Origin: Gongronella butleri
Lineage: Eukaryota > Mucoromycota > Mucoromycetes > Mucorales > Cunninghamellaceae
NCBI GenBank assembly: GCA_025201375.1
Contig: JAIWZP010000047.1
Coordinates: 124,001-188,000, forward strand
Reading direction: 5' to 3'
Length of the DNA: 64,000 bases
The notes under the pieces are model-generated. The model saw nothing but the letters and a program-made list of their open reading frames with translations. It was not told where the DNA came from and searched no databases. A program made the translations under genes and the position numbers. Shown piece by piece: positions 10,020 through 20,400 of the stretch (within the stretch, counting starts at the first letter, position 1; every line of letters begins with the position of its first letter).

Positions 10020-12958
10020 ATGACGTTTCATGTTGTTGATGCCGGATCTGATCCATGGCAATCGCCACACACGGCCGATGATCCCGCGCACTTTTGGAAG
10101 GCAAGGATGTTGCTTTTTCGAGGGACGCGTGCGCTGACCCTCACCCCACTTTTTTTTCTTTTCTGAAACAATAGAAACCGAAGCTTAAAGCATTCACGAG
10201 CCTCTTTCGACGTCTGACCAAGCAAGATGCAGCTGCATCGCATGCTCCAATGCCCAGCAGCAGTCTTCCAAGCCCAATCATCACGTCACCCACAAGCACA
10301 CAAGGCGCGACAATGACGACAAGCACCACGGCAACGAGCCAGCCAAGTATTTCAGACTCGGACAGTCATCATTCGACGGTGACACCGTCCACGACGACAA
10401 CGACCATGGCCGAAGACCTGGAGGACCATCAGCTTGCGCATCGTCTCAGTCGTGGTGGATATCAGAGCGCAGGCGGCTTGTCGATCAATCTTTCTCTGCT
10501 GGAGCAGCAATTGGACATGGTCCACGTGTCGCCAGTCGCCGTGGTCGATCCCAAAAAGGCGCGAGCCACCGCTGAAGAGATCTTGAACGGCCGCATGCCC
10601 ATCACCACTTCCAATTCCACGCCTGCACCTCGCCCATCGTCTACACTCATCCCCTTTGACAAGGACCTCTGGCAGCAATCAACAAACCTTACCCTCGACG
10701 ATCCCCGCGCATCCGATCAATGGTCCAGACCGGCGCAGCTCTCTTTGGAGGCAAAGGAAGCCGCTAATCGTTTATGGCATGGCACTGACAGCGATGCCGA
10801 CGACGAAAAACCGGCGGCACATTGGCTCGGTCTTCCGTGCGTGCTCTTTTTTTTTTCTTTTTTTTCTTTGATGACGTGACGCGACTCATCTATTTTTTTA
10901 TCCTTGTCTAGTGAGAATAAGGAGACACTTGTGTGCTACATGGATCTATTTGCATTGAAAGAGATGGCATTGGAAGAGGCTTTCAGGTAAAAAAAAACAA
11001 AAATGAAAAAAAAAAGAGGGAGATGCCATGCTCAATTATTGACCTGTTTAATAATGGGCAATGCCTTTTTTAGATTGCTGTGCAGCAAACTCTATTTCAA
11101 GGCCGAGGCTCAACAAATCGATCGTATCCTAGTGGCGTTTGCCCATCGCTACTTTGATTGCAATCCTCGGTCCAGATTTTGTTCATATGGTAAAAAAAAA
11201 AAATCTCACTTTTTATGACGCAATTGGATCCCTGACAAGCTTTTTTTTTTCTCCCCAAAGATGTGGTGCACACCGTGATCTACTCATTGCTGTTGCTCAA
11301 CACGGACCTGCACGTTGCACAGGGCTGCCATCATCGCATGACGCGCACAGAATTCGTAGACAACACCATGCACACGATACGCGCGCAAATGAAAAAACAC
11401 AAGGACGTTGACTATCCTGACAAGTTTGAGATTGTCATGGAATCATATCTCAAGGTACAAAAAAAAGAAAAAAAACGTATTTTGACTCAATTTTCATTTT
11501 TTTTTTTTAACTAGGCATTGTACTCGTCGATCAAGCAACGGCAGGTGCTTCAGCCTGGACAAAAGGAAAAGGCATCAACATCTGGCGTGGTTGGGGCGCT
11601 CAAGCGACAGACGAGTTTAAAGCGTGGCGTTGGGTCGTTGATGCGGCGACACGGCAATCAGACACAATCGACGCTCAATTTGTCGATGACCACGACAACG
11701 ATCACTGAACAACAGCCGACAAACGCGTCTGCCACGACAGTCGCGTCGTCGGTGTCCACAATCACGTCGCCGCTCGCGGATCCGCAGCAGGTGCAGCAGC
11801 ATCTCGCATCACCGTCTCCGTCGCCGTCGCCGCGGCCATTCACACGCTCGCGGTCCTTGTCGCTGCGCCAGGCAACCACCAACAAGACGGTCACGCGCAA
11901 TTATGCGCTGCAGCGCTCGCCATCCTTGACGCAACGTGTCCCCTTTTATCAACACACCAGTGTTTCCGCAACGGGCCATTTCCTCATGGACGTGCCCTAT
12001 GCCAAGGAGGCCATTGTGCATTGCAAGCATCTCCTGCACTCCACCAACGTCCGCGCACGCTCAAGGCATTGGACAAAGCATATCATGGTCGTGGATCAGG
12101 ACGGATTGCGTCTCTACCAATTCGATGCCTTGGACGACCCCAATGACTCCTCATCCCATTCGCATTTCCATGGCCCGCTCTCCAACTTTGACCCTTCCTG
12201 GAACGTAAGCAATACAATCATCAAAAAAAAGGAGACAATGCGTGCTGATTTGGACTCTTTTTTGCTTTTTTGCCTTTTTCATGTGATTTTTCATGAATTT
12301 CTAGGATCGTCTGATGTTGACGCTGCCATTGAATCATACCCTCGCGAATTTGCTTCCGCCTCCGGGCTACAGCAAGGCGCGGCCTCATGTGTTTGCGCTC
12401 CAATTGGCGGACGGCGGCGTGTATCTCTTCCAGGCGACGAGCCAGGATGACGTGCTTAGCTGGGTGGCCACGTGCAACTATTGGGCCGCGCGCACAAGCA
12501 AGTTGCCATTGCAGGGAGGCGTGACAAACATGGAATATGGGTGGGGCGATTGTCTCGACGCGTCACAAAACAACGAAAACGACGAAAACGACAATGGGCC
12601 CTATTTGTACGAGTGGCAGCCGCCAGCGACGCCCATGGCTGCCAGCATGGACGACGAGCCGCACCAATTCATGCTGCTCAAGGCGTATCTGCATGAATTG
12701 AACAACGCGGCAGACGCCCATCGCGACATAAAGGCCAAAATGCTCGCACGATTTCCACACGGCGATATTCACAAGCGCGCCATGTCCAATTGGGACCTGC
12801 GCTCGTCGTACTTGCTCGGCGAGATCATAAAGTACCAGCATTATTGCGACGCGCTCGAATCCACCACACCAGAATCATCGTCAAACATTCTAGGCATCAA
12901 CATTGAAAATCAACAACTTGACATGATCAAGGAAATGGAGACAGTCTTGACCGTCTGA
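10020..12958 (+). CDS. ARF guanine-nucleotide exchange factor with Sec7 and PH domains (Syt1/Yel1-like)
   Basis: CDS join(10020..10100, 10175..10836, 10912..10986, 11074..11189, 11261..11454, 11515..12204, 12305..12958), 823 aa. It should activate ARF-type small GTPases on Golgi, endosomal or plasma membranes. Residues 28-220 are Ser/Thr-rich and low in complexity. The Sec7 domain (about 225-390) includes 'AEAQQIDRILVAFAHRY' with the catalytic glutamate near E284, and 'VIYSLLLLNTDLH'. A low-complexity linker precedes a PH domain (about 530-668: 'VRARSRHWTKHIMVV' to 'WVATCNYWAA'). A helical tail carries 'NMEYGW', a signature I associate with fungal Sec7-PH proteins. Six introns keep the frame. 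The first is GC-AG and its exon 1 encodes only 27 residues; if it is wrong, translation could start at 10250. Confidence 0.9.
10101..10174 (+). other. Probable GC-AG intron (ARF-GEF intron 1)
   Basis: The donor reads AAG|GCAAGG and the acceptor ACAATAG after a T-rich tract. It is phase 0 on both sides. Without it, exon 2 has an in-frame TAG immediately upstream and the first frame ends in TGA before the acceptor. No usable GT donor preserves the frame. Confidence 0.6.
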
Positions 12959-14294
12959 AGCAAATCCTGCCCGTTAAAAATGATTCATTGTTACCCACAC
13001 CTTTCCTTTGGCTTTTTTTTTTTTGTTTTGTACATGTTTACCCACTTACATCGCTTAATTCGTTATTTAAAATAATAAATCTCTCTTATTACACCTTCAA
13101 GCTGTGTTTTTCTTTTATGCGACACATGTGACGTTGTCACCATGGAATGCGCCTGTTTTTGATTTTGTATGTTCCTCTAAAGGCCATCTCAACGAAAAGT
13201 GCCTATGTCTCCAAGAAGCACACATCAACAGAAAGAGCATGGCTCAATGCAAAAGTGGATATTATTGATCAATAAAAAAGTGGTTTTTGGCACGTTTGAC
13301 ACGTTTTCAAAATCATAGACATTTTCGACACGTCAAAAAGCGCGTCGAACGTCGAGTTACACGCGCCTGTTCCTAATCAATCCATGCATCTGGCCGTCAC
13401 TCTTGCTAATGGACGCGTCAGCGACGCTCACTAAGCGCGTTTTTCCTATGCAATTCGCGGTTAAATTCTAAACTTAAATCACCCATTGCTCAGCAGCCAT
13501 CCGATCAACATCAATCATTTAAGCAAATTTTCATGGTGTTCCCATGAGCCGCTTCTTGTGGACAGAGTTGACTGATTTTAATGACCTTTTTTCGATTGTG
13601 GTTTGTGGGTGTTCCTCAGCCAAAGCTTTGATTCGCACATGGTGCGCACCTAAATGACTCTTTTGAAAGCAAAAGATGAGCTCCACTCAGACTCTTTGCT
13701 TGCTTCTTTCCTGTGAGGACGTGTTTCGCGACTCCAAAATGCCTAGTTCATGAAATTCAATTGACAGACTGCCAAAAATAATTTTTTTACCAACTTCTTG
13801 CAGAAATGTTGTCCAATCGGTCCCAAATTTGTGTCAGTAGATGCTTGGCACGAACATCCTACGTCTTGAAAAGTATATCACCAATCGGGCAAGTGGATGC
13901 GTAATATACACGCCGTGACGGGTCGTCAAATAACTTTTCATGAGCAAAATCCTCCAAAAAGCTGTATAACCTAGGGTGTATAATTAAGATTGCACTTCGC
14001 TTTGAGATCTTGTTTTCATGTCAAAGCACGTTTCCGGCGAGCAACACGTGTCACGCGACATACCGTAAGCGCGTTCTGTTTTTGCTTGGTTTTATTCAGG
14101 GCTGGCAGGAAAGGCACAATTGGATGGTCCGCCCAGGCGTGTCAAACCCTTGCTTGATTTTTTTAAGAGGCCCAGCCACCATACTCCGCCAAATGTTAAG
14201 GCGCGCAGCGCGCACAGACAATTTGGAGTCTTTTTTTCTTTATTTTATCTTTTTTTCTTCTTTTTTTATTTTCTAGTTGCGCATTTGTCAGACT
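12959..14294. other. Intergenic region with a third, partial copy of repeat C
   Basis: No gene is recognised in 1.3 kb. AATAAA-like signals follow the ARF-GEF stop (about 13070-13080). From about 13290 to 13520 the sequence resembles 44150-44340 and 46770-46940: 'gttacacgcg', then a 'ggacgcgtc' pair, then 'atgcaa.tcg'. The last 50 bases (14228-14276) are a pyrimidine tract ending TTTCTAG and look like the 3' end of a 5'-UTR intron for the next gene. Confidence 0.6.
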
Positions 14295-15290
14295 ATGTTT
14301 CTTGCCCGGTCCTATTCTTTTCGGTCTGTTCAGCTCGCTTCCGTGCGCTATCACTATACCCGGTCGGCGCTGCGACGGCTGAAAAAGGCCGAGCTCGTGG
14401 CTTTGGCTGTTGATCGGCAGTTGGCGACCAGTGGCACCAAGAGCGATCTTATTGACCGGCTGCTCGTGCCGGAAAAGCAAGACACCACCACGCCTGAATC
14501 GGCCGCAGCACATTCAATGGCATCGTCTTCATCGCCAGCGATCATTCAATTGAATTTTTCAGCACCTACAAAGGCGACCGAGCCATCGACCGCGCCAATG
14601 GCATCGTCAGAGGCCGCGGACACACCCTCGCCCTCGACCAATTCCTCCAAATCGACTGCGCCGGCGGTGACGAACACGTCTCCAGCGACGCCCAAGAAGC
14701 CAGACGACGACGACGACAATGACATTGATTTTGACGCGCAATGGGTTGAAGCGTTTGATCTCAAGGTGCATAATCGCGGATCGACAAGCAACAGCAATAG
14801 CAGCAGTAGCAGCAATGGGCGGCGCAGTGGCGGCGATGCGATCGCGAACCTGCGGCGGCAGCGGCAGCGGTTGCAGGTGCAGCACGAGCGCGTGTCGCCC
14901 AGCAACAATGCAGCGGTGATGCATGAAGAAAACACACCGCCTACCATGACACCATCCATTATTGCACCGCCTCACAGACCCACAGACCATCACAATATCA
15001 CCAAACATGTCGACGATCCGGAAATCAATGCCGATTGGGTCAAAGCCTTTGATCGACGCGTCCTGCGCCCATCTTCCTCCTACACAGATCGTGTCAAACG
15101 CCCAAATCGTACGATCCCGGCCTCAGCTACCCTCAACACTACCCCTGAACCCACCACTGTGTCCAATTCACAAGGTCCATCGTCAGACAGCGTGTCCACG
15201 CGCGACAAGATCATCAATTGGTCTCTAGGCATCTCCATGTCCTATTGGTATATCATGGGCGAAGAAGGAATCCGCTCCCTTTTATCATGA
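14295..15290 (+). CDS. Mitochondrial SAP-domain protein, AIM34-like
   Basis: 331 aa in one coding exon. The N-terminus (residues 1-22: R/S-rich, no acidic residues, 'FLARSYSFRSVQLASVRYHY') is a likely mitochondrial presequence. A SAP domain follows at about 24-58: 'RRLKKAELVALAVDRQL' and 'TKSDLIDRLL'. The middle is Ser/Thr/Pro/Asn-rich with an Asp run. Two copies of a short motif, 'DFDAQWVEAFDLKV' and 'EINADWVKAFDRRV', sit about 100 residues apart. The C-terminal 'NWSLGISMSYWYIMG' is a possible membrane segment. Presequence, SAP domain and C-terminal hydrophobic segment match what I know of yeast Aim34, whose function is poorly defined. The call rests on architecture only. Confidence 0.7.
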   Translation: MFLARSYSFRSVQLASVRYHYTRSALRRLKKAELVALAVDRQLATSGTKSDLIDRLLVPEKQDTTTPESAAAHSMASSSSPAIIQLNFSAPTKATEPSTAPMASSEAADTPSPSTNSSKSTAPAVTNTSPATPKKPDDDDDNDIDFDAQWVEAFDLKVHNRGSTSNSNSSSSSNGRRSGGDAIANLRRQRQRLQVQHERVSPSNNAAVMHEENTPPTMTPSIIAPPHRPTDHHNITKHVDDPEINADWVKAFDRRVLRPSSSYTDRVKRPNRTIPASATLNTTPEPTTVSNSQGPSSDSVSTRDKIINWSLGISMSYWYIMGEEGIRSLLS

Positions 15291-15590
15291 GCAGGTCTCT
15301 CTTTTTTTTTTTTTGTTTTTCGCTGCATCTCCCCACCTTTCTCATAGACCAATTGGGCCACAAATTGACAATTAAAAAACATGCATTGCATCATTGTTTA
15401 TTCACAAGGAAGAAAAAAAAAGGGGAATAAGAGCAAAGGACAAGGAGAAATGGGATAAGAACATGCTGACAATAAATAGGATGATATAAAGGGGAGGGGG
15501 GGCAGGGGAAATGGTGTAAATGGTGAAGAGTTAAAAAAAAATGAGACGGGAAGACACGTGTCGCTTTTTTTCTTTTTTTTTTTTTTTTTT
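15291..15590. other. Convergent 3' regions, low complexity
   Basis: 300 bp between the SAP-protein gene and the hydrolase gene, which converge here. It holds T- and A-rich runs, 'caattaaaaaa' at about 15370, and a purine-rich stretch. No gene is seen. Confidence 0.6.
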
Positions 15591-16345
15591 CTATGATTGT
15601 TCATCTAGCGAAGGCGCATCGACAAAGTCGACAATGTCTCTGATGAGAGATTTGCGCATCCTGTTGATGCCAAACTTGTTGGGCATGAGGGCCGTGACAC
15701 AATGCGCGTGATTGAGCTTTTTGTAAAGGCGCATTCGAATGTCGACCTGATCGCGGCGTGCCGGCGGCAGCGCCTGGCCAAGCATGTTGTACATGTCGGT
15801 CGACTGCAAGAGCGGCACCGTGGTATCTTTTTCGCCATGCACAAACAGGATCCTTGGCGCCATATCGAGCAGATCTTCCGATCGCGCAAATAGATCGGCA
15901 TGCATCTTGACCAACTCCAGCGGCGACTCGCGCCGAAAGCCTTCCACTGATGACCCCATGGCGCGACCCATGGCCGAAATCTTTTCCACACCACGCGCCG
16001 CTTCATGCTGATAATGCGTCTCGATATTGTACACGCCCGCAAATCTACCGTCGCAAACCAAAAAAAAAAAAATGAGCAAATTCTCGTCCATTTTTTTTTT
16101 TTTTTTTTACGAATCCACGCTTACAAGAGAAGTCCCTCGACTTGGGGCAGGTACGTGTCATTGTCCAAATTGTCCTTGTTTTTCCCCTTTTTCAAGGATT
16201 CGTTGCTTGCCTTTTTGAGCACATCTGACAAGACGACTTGGCAAGCGAGATGCGCACCCGCGCTATGGCCCTTTTTGATCAAAAGCAGGCAAATGAGCAC
16301 ATCGTTCGCTGGCAAAAATCGAGCAATAGGGTCTCCCTATTTTTT

Positions 16346-16378
<33 letters not shown>

Positions 16379-17138
16379 ATGACGTAAACCATATCGACAT
16401 CGACGCCAATGTCCTCGGCATGGTCCACGGTCCACTTGATCGCGGCACGCACGTCTTGGTACATGGCATCGACCTTGACGTTGGGGTATTTTCGGTAGTC
16501 GGGAATGACAACGACATAGCCAAGCTCGCGAAGCGTATTGCCCAATGGCGTGTAGATCAATTTCTGTCCTGACGACCACGATCCGCCATAGATAAACACA
16601 ATCGCAGGCCGCTTTTTGCGGCCCTCGGCACCGGCGCTTTGATCCTGAGGATGATACACGTCTAATCGACACTCTTTTGACGCATCCGAATACACAATGT
16701 CGCGTCTAAACGAGAAAATTGCGATGAGACGCGAAACTTTTTTTTCTTTTTTTATATTTACGTGACAATGCGTCGAAAGTCGTCGGTGCCCACTTGCCAA
16801 TAGCGCCAATACAGATACGTGACCACCATCGGCAAATCAAGGACCCAGCCCAGCAAATGATTGAGCACAATGATATTAATCTTTAGCACGCGCGTCGGGT
16901 TATAAGGAAGGTTGAAATTGGCGTCCGTCTGTGCGTGCAACAGGTACATGATCCATGCGAGCATATAAAAAGTGACTAGAAAAACAGTTGAGAAACACGA
17001 AAAAAAAAGCAAAACAAGACAAGACTTACACACGAGAAACACAAGCAAAGGCAAACAAAGCACAGCACACACTGCTAGTGCCGGTAGACAAAACAGCGAT
17101 ATAGACAGAAACAAGGTTCGAGACTCAAACCATGCCAT
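15591..17138 (-). CDS. Membrane alpha/beta hydrolase, isoprenylcysteine methylesterase-like
   Basis: CDS complement(join(15591..16044, 16125..16270, 16378..16705, 16762..16975, 17030..17138)), 416 aa. It is a probable serine esterase of the ER or secretory membranes. ICME-type enzymes demethylate prenylcysteine methyl esters; that substrate is inferred from family resemblance. The first 100 residues hold several hydrophobic segments, including a signal-anchor-like start. The hydrolase domain shows 'RLDVYHP', the oxyanion motif 'IYGGSW' (about 146-151), 'PDYRKYP', the nucleophile elbow G-H-S-A-G (S220), 'HGEKDTTVP' (catalytic Asp about 339) and 'LNHAHC' (catalytic His 378 or 380). The GHSAG exon must start right after 'aaaaag' at 16271; this acceptor lacks a close T tract, but it is the one that restores 'VYVMGHSAGAHL'. 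Exon 4 to 5 splicing uses GTAAGC and GGTAG. Confidence 0.85.
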
Positions 17139-17368
17139 GGCAGTGTTGTATGAAAAGAAAAGGAAAGAAGAAATTTTTTTAAAAAAAAAGGGAGGGAGGA
17201 CGGGGCATTTGCATTTGAAACGGATTGTTCTCGTGTTTCATCCCCAGTTGCTCAAAATTCCACATTCATTTGGGCATTGCCTTTTTGGAATTCATCTAAG
17301 AATTGCGGCAACCACCTTTTCTTCGCGGTTTCTTTATTTCTTTTTTGTTCTTTCTCTTTTTAAAAAAA

Positions 17369-18298
17369 ATGTTTAAAAAACCCCTGGGCGCCCTAAAGTC
17401 CTTTAGCCCTTTGCGGTCGTCCGATCGCCGCCGTTTCCAGGCCGAGATCTACGATGCGTACCCTGCGCTCAAGGTGCTCAAGGAGCAGGAACGAGATCAA
17501 GAGCAAGCCGCGGCCAACAGTGACGAAAAAGGCGAAAAAGACGAAAAAGACGCCACCGCGCCCACGTCCGCGCCCGTCGTCGCGCCGCCCACTCTTTTCC
17601 CTGACACGCTCAAAGCTGCCAAATTCGTCTCGCACTGCGAAAAGCCTGGCACCGTGTATGTTGACAATTCAAACCCACTTTGGTTCAAAACACTCGACGG
17701 CCCGCCCGTGCCTTCGGTCTACACGCTCTGGCAATATCCGACCATGCTGCCCACACTCTATACCTGGGGCCCAGTCGTTCAAAAGCTCATTGAAGGCGCA
17801 GGTAAAAATGGCAATGGGGTGAAAAAAAACGTGTCGAATTTCGTCTCATTTCTCTCTCTCTCTTTTTTTTTTGTTTTTCGTCTCAGACCTTATGATCCCA
17901 GGCCTTGTGGGCGCGGTGCCTCCCAATCTGCAACCTGGCGATCTCGTTGCCATCACGATCCGTGGCTACGGGTACCCGCTGGCCATTGGCACCATGGCGC
18001 TGCCCAGTGCAGAGATCAAGGTGCGTAGTGGCATGAAGGGCAAGGCTGTGTACCTGCTGCACGTGTTCCAAGATCATCTATGGGCCATGGGCAACAAGAG
18101 CGAGCCGCCAGCCATTACGGCGCTCGACGATGACAAAGAGGGTGGCGAGACTGACGACGAAAAACACGAAAATGCTCAGCAACAGCCATCTGAAACGACA
18201 TCAGCGACACCCACTCCGCCTGCGCCAGTCGCAGACACAATTGCCGCAGCCAATGATACCAGCAAAAGATCCTACACAGTTCAAGGTAGGACCAAAAA

Positions 18299-18330
<32 letters not shown>

Positions 18331-19655
18331 ACGCGCGATTTCGCAGTAAAAAGCGAGCATTAACGCGCCCGATTTCGTGCACGCAACAATAGAGGTTGAC
18401 GAGATCCTGAAAGAGGCATTGATCCAGGGCTTGCTCTACAAGCTGACGCGCGAGCGTGCCACCACCGTGCTGCCCATTTCCACATCGTCGCTGTACACAT
18501 CGTATCTGCTGCCATGCCGCCCGCGCGGCATCGACCCCGACGTCGACATCAAAAAATCGAGCTGGAAAAAGGTGCAAAAGTTCACAAAGGCAATGGAGAA
18601 ACTCGGCATCCTCAAAGTCAAAGAGCAACGCGGCGAAAGTAACGTCACAACCGTCAATTGGACGCATCCAAGGTAAAAAAAAAAAAGAGATGAAAATCAA
18701 AAGAAAAACCACCCTCATCGCTTTTGTTTATCAAGTCTGCAAGGCGTCAGCCCTTACAAGTACATCAAAACGCAGACACCCGAGGATACGGGTGCAAACA
18801 ACGCAGAGCAGCACTCCTCGACTGCCAATGGCACCGCATCATCTCCAGCAGGCACATCGGCAGGAGCAGCAGGAGCAGCAGCCGCGCCAATTCAAATCAC
18901 GGATATGTACAAGGCGCATCAGGCAGGTACACGTGCGCTGTTTGACGCGGTTAAAAAGGACACGGGCGCGTATTACACGGCCCAGCAGGTGCGCGACGTC
19001 GCATTGGCGTACATCCAGCAGGAAGACCTCGTCAATCCATCGAATCGCAAGATGATCAAGATTGACGCCGTCTTGACTGACGCTATTCTGTCCAAAGACG
19101 AGTATCAGACCGTGCATCAATTGGGCCGCGATCAAATCGTGCAAAGGTAAGACCTCATTCATGGCCAATTCGTCCAGCAAATCATTCATTTCTTTTTGTG
19201 TGAACCAAGATTGGTCGCCAAGCTGCAGCCTTTCCACATGGTCACCTTGGGGAACAAGGAGCCATTGATTAAAAAGGGCACTCCCAAGCCCGTCGAGATC
19301 ACGCAAGAAACGCGCCAGGGCAGAAAGACCATGACCAAGGTCACCGGCATGGAATCCTTTGGCATGGACATTGACGAACTATGCAAAGAGCTAACAAAGC
19401 TCTGCGCCAGCAGCGCAACCTGTAAGTTTTTTTTTTTTTTTTTTTTTATTGCTCTCGCTCGGCCATTGACTCATCCTGTTGCAATTGATTCTAGCCAATG
19501 CCATTGCCGGCACGAGCCCCAAGGCACCGCTGTACGAAGTCCTCGTCCAAGGTCCCCAGATCAAGCATGTATCGGAGCTGCTGCTGCGCAAGGGCGTGCC
19601 AAAAAAGTTTATTATGGTCCATGATAAAACGGCGAAAAAAAAGGGCAAGAAATAA
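17369..19655 (+). CDS. EIF2D: Translation initiation factor eIF2D (ligatin; yeast Tma64)
   Basis: CDS join(17369..17801, 17887..18285, 18393..18672, 18736..19146, 19210..19421, 19495..19655), 631 aa. eIF2D delivers tRNA to the 40S P site independently of GTP and takes part in recycling of post-termination 40S complexes. Order of parts: N-terminal pre-PUA domain starting 'MFKKPLG'; PUA domain (about 95-210) with 'PGLVGAVPPNLQPGDLVAI' and 'IGTMALPS'; acidic Gln/Thr linker (about 215-270); winged helix ('EVDEILKEALIQGLLYKL'); SWIB/MDM2-like domain ('TGAYYTAQQVRDVALAYI'); and a C-terminal SUI1 domain ('PLYEVLVQGPQIKHVSELLL'), ending in Lys-rich residues. Length is near the family norm (about 580 aa in human). 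All five introns are GT-AG and close in frame. It is divergent from the hydrolase gene with 230 bp between ATGs. Confidence 0.96.
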
Positions 19656-19794
19656 GCTTCTCTTTGCCCTTGTAACATCATCAATAAATCCGGCTTCTGA
19701 GCCTCAGAATGGGATCAAAAATGCCAAACACGATTTAATGACCAATCACTGGCCCTACGAGCCAGGAACTTGTGGCATATGATAACGAAATGTG

Positions 19795-20400
19795 CAGAAT
19801 CTTACCCCCCTTTTGCAAGGCACGTCCTTCGGACCTTGTTCATCGGGTCCTATATTTGAGCTAGAGGACGCTGAGCACAAAAAGCCTACGATGTCATGTT
19901 TTTTTTTTCAGAGATCAGATCGGTCAGTCCTAAGAAATGCATTTTTCATAAAGTCAGGGCCAAATCAGGGCCAAAACGATCCCAGAAGGCAAACTCGCTG
20001 AAAACTCGACGCGATGTCCCCAAATCACAATCGTTTTCATCGCATTTGGCCGCGGATTCACTTGAGGCGACTCGCGCATCGGGGCCCTCAGCTGTTGCCG
20101 CGGTACGAGACCAAATGGTCATAATATTACTCCCTTTACGTACGCCTACCTTTGTAACTGGCACTTTCTCAGAAACTTGCTCATCTGGTCCCGGACCAGT
20201 TGATGGTAAATCCAATTCTCCAGCAATGTTTATTTTTTTTTTTTTTGCGAATCGGATCACTCAGTTCTGAGAAATCTCGAGATTCGTGTTTGCTACGTAG
20301 TGAAAAAACCAGAGCGAGAGCCAAACAATATTTTACGCGTTCCTCCCGACGAGACAGACCATCTGGCTCCAAATTTAGAGCTTAATCAGGCCGTTGACGA
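19795..20400. repeat. Dispersed repeat family B, copy 1
   Basis: Non-coding stretch that recurs at 55815-56400 and 56440-56960. Shared landmarks are 'ggtcctatatttga.cta', 'tttttcataaa.tcagggcc', 'aaaacgatccc.gaaggc', 'gccgttgccgc', and 'gagaaatctcgagattcgtg'. It runs directly into family A at about 20380. Confidence 0.8.
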
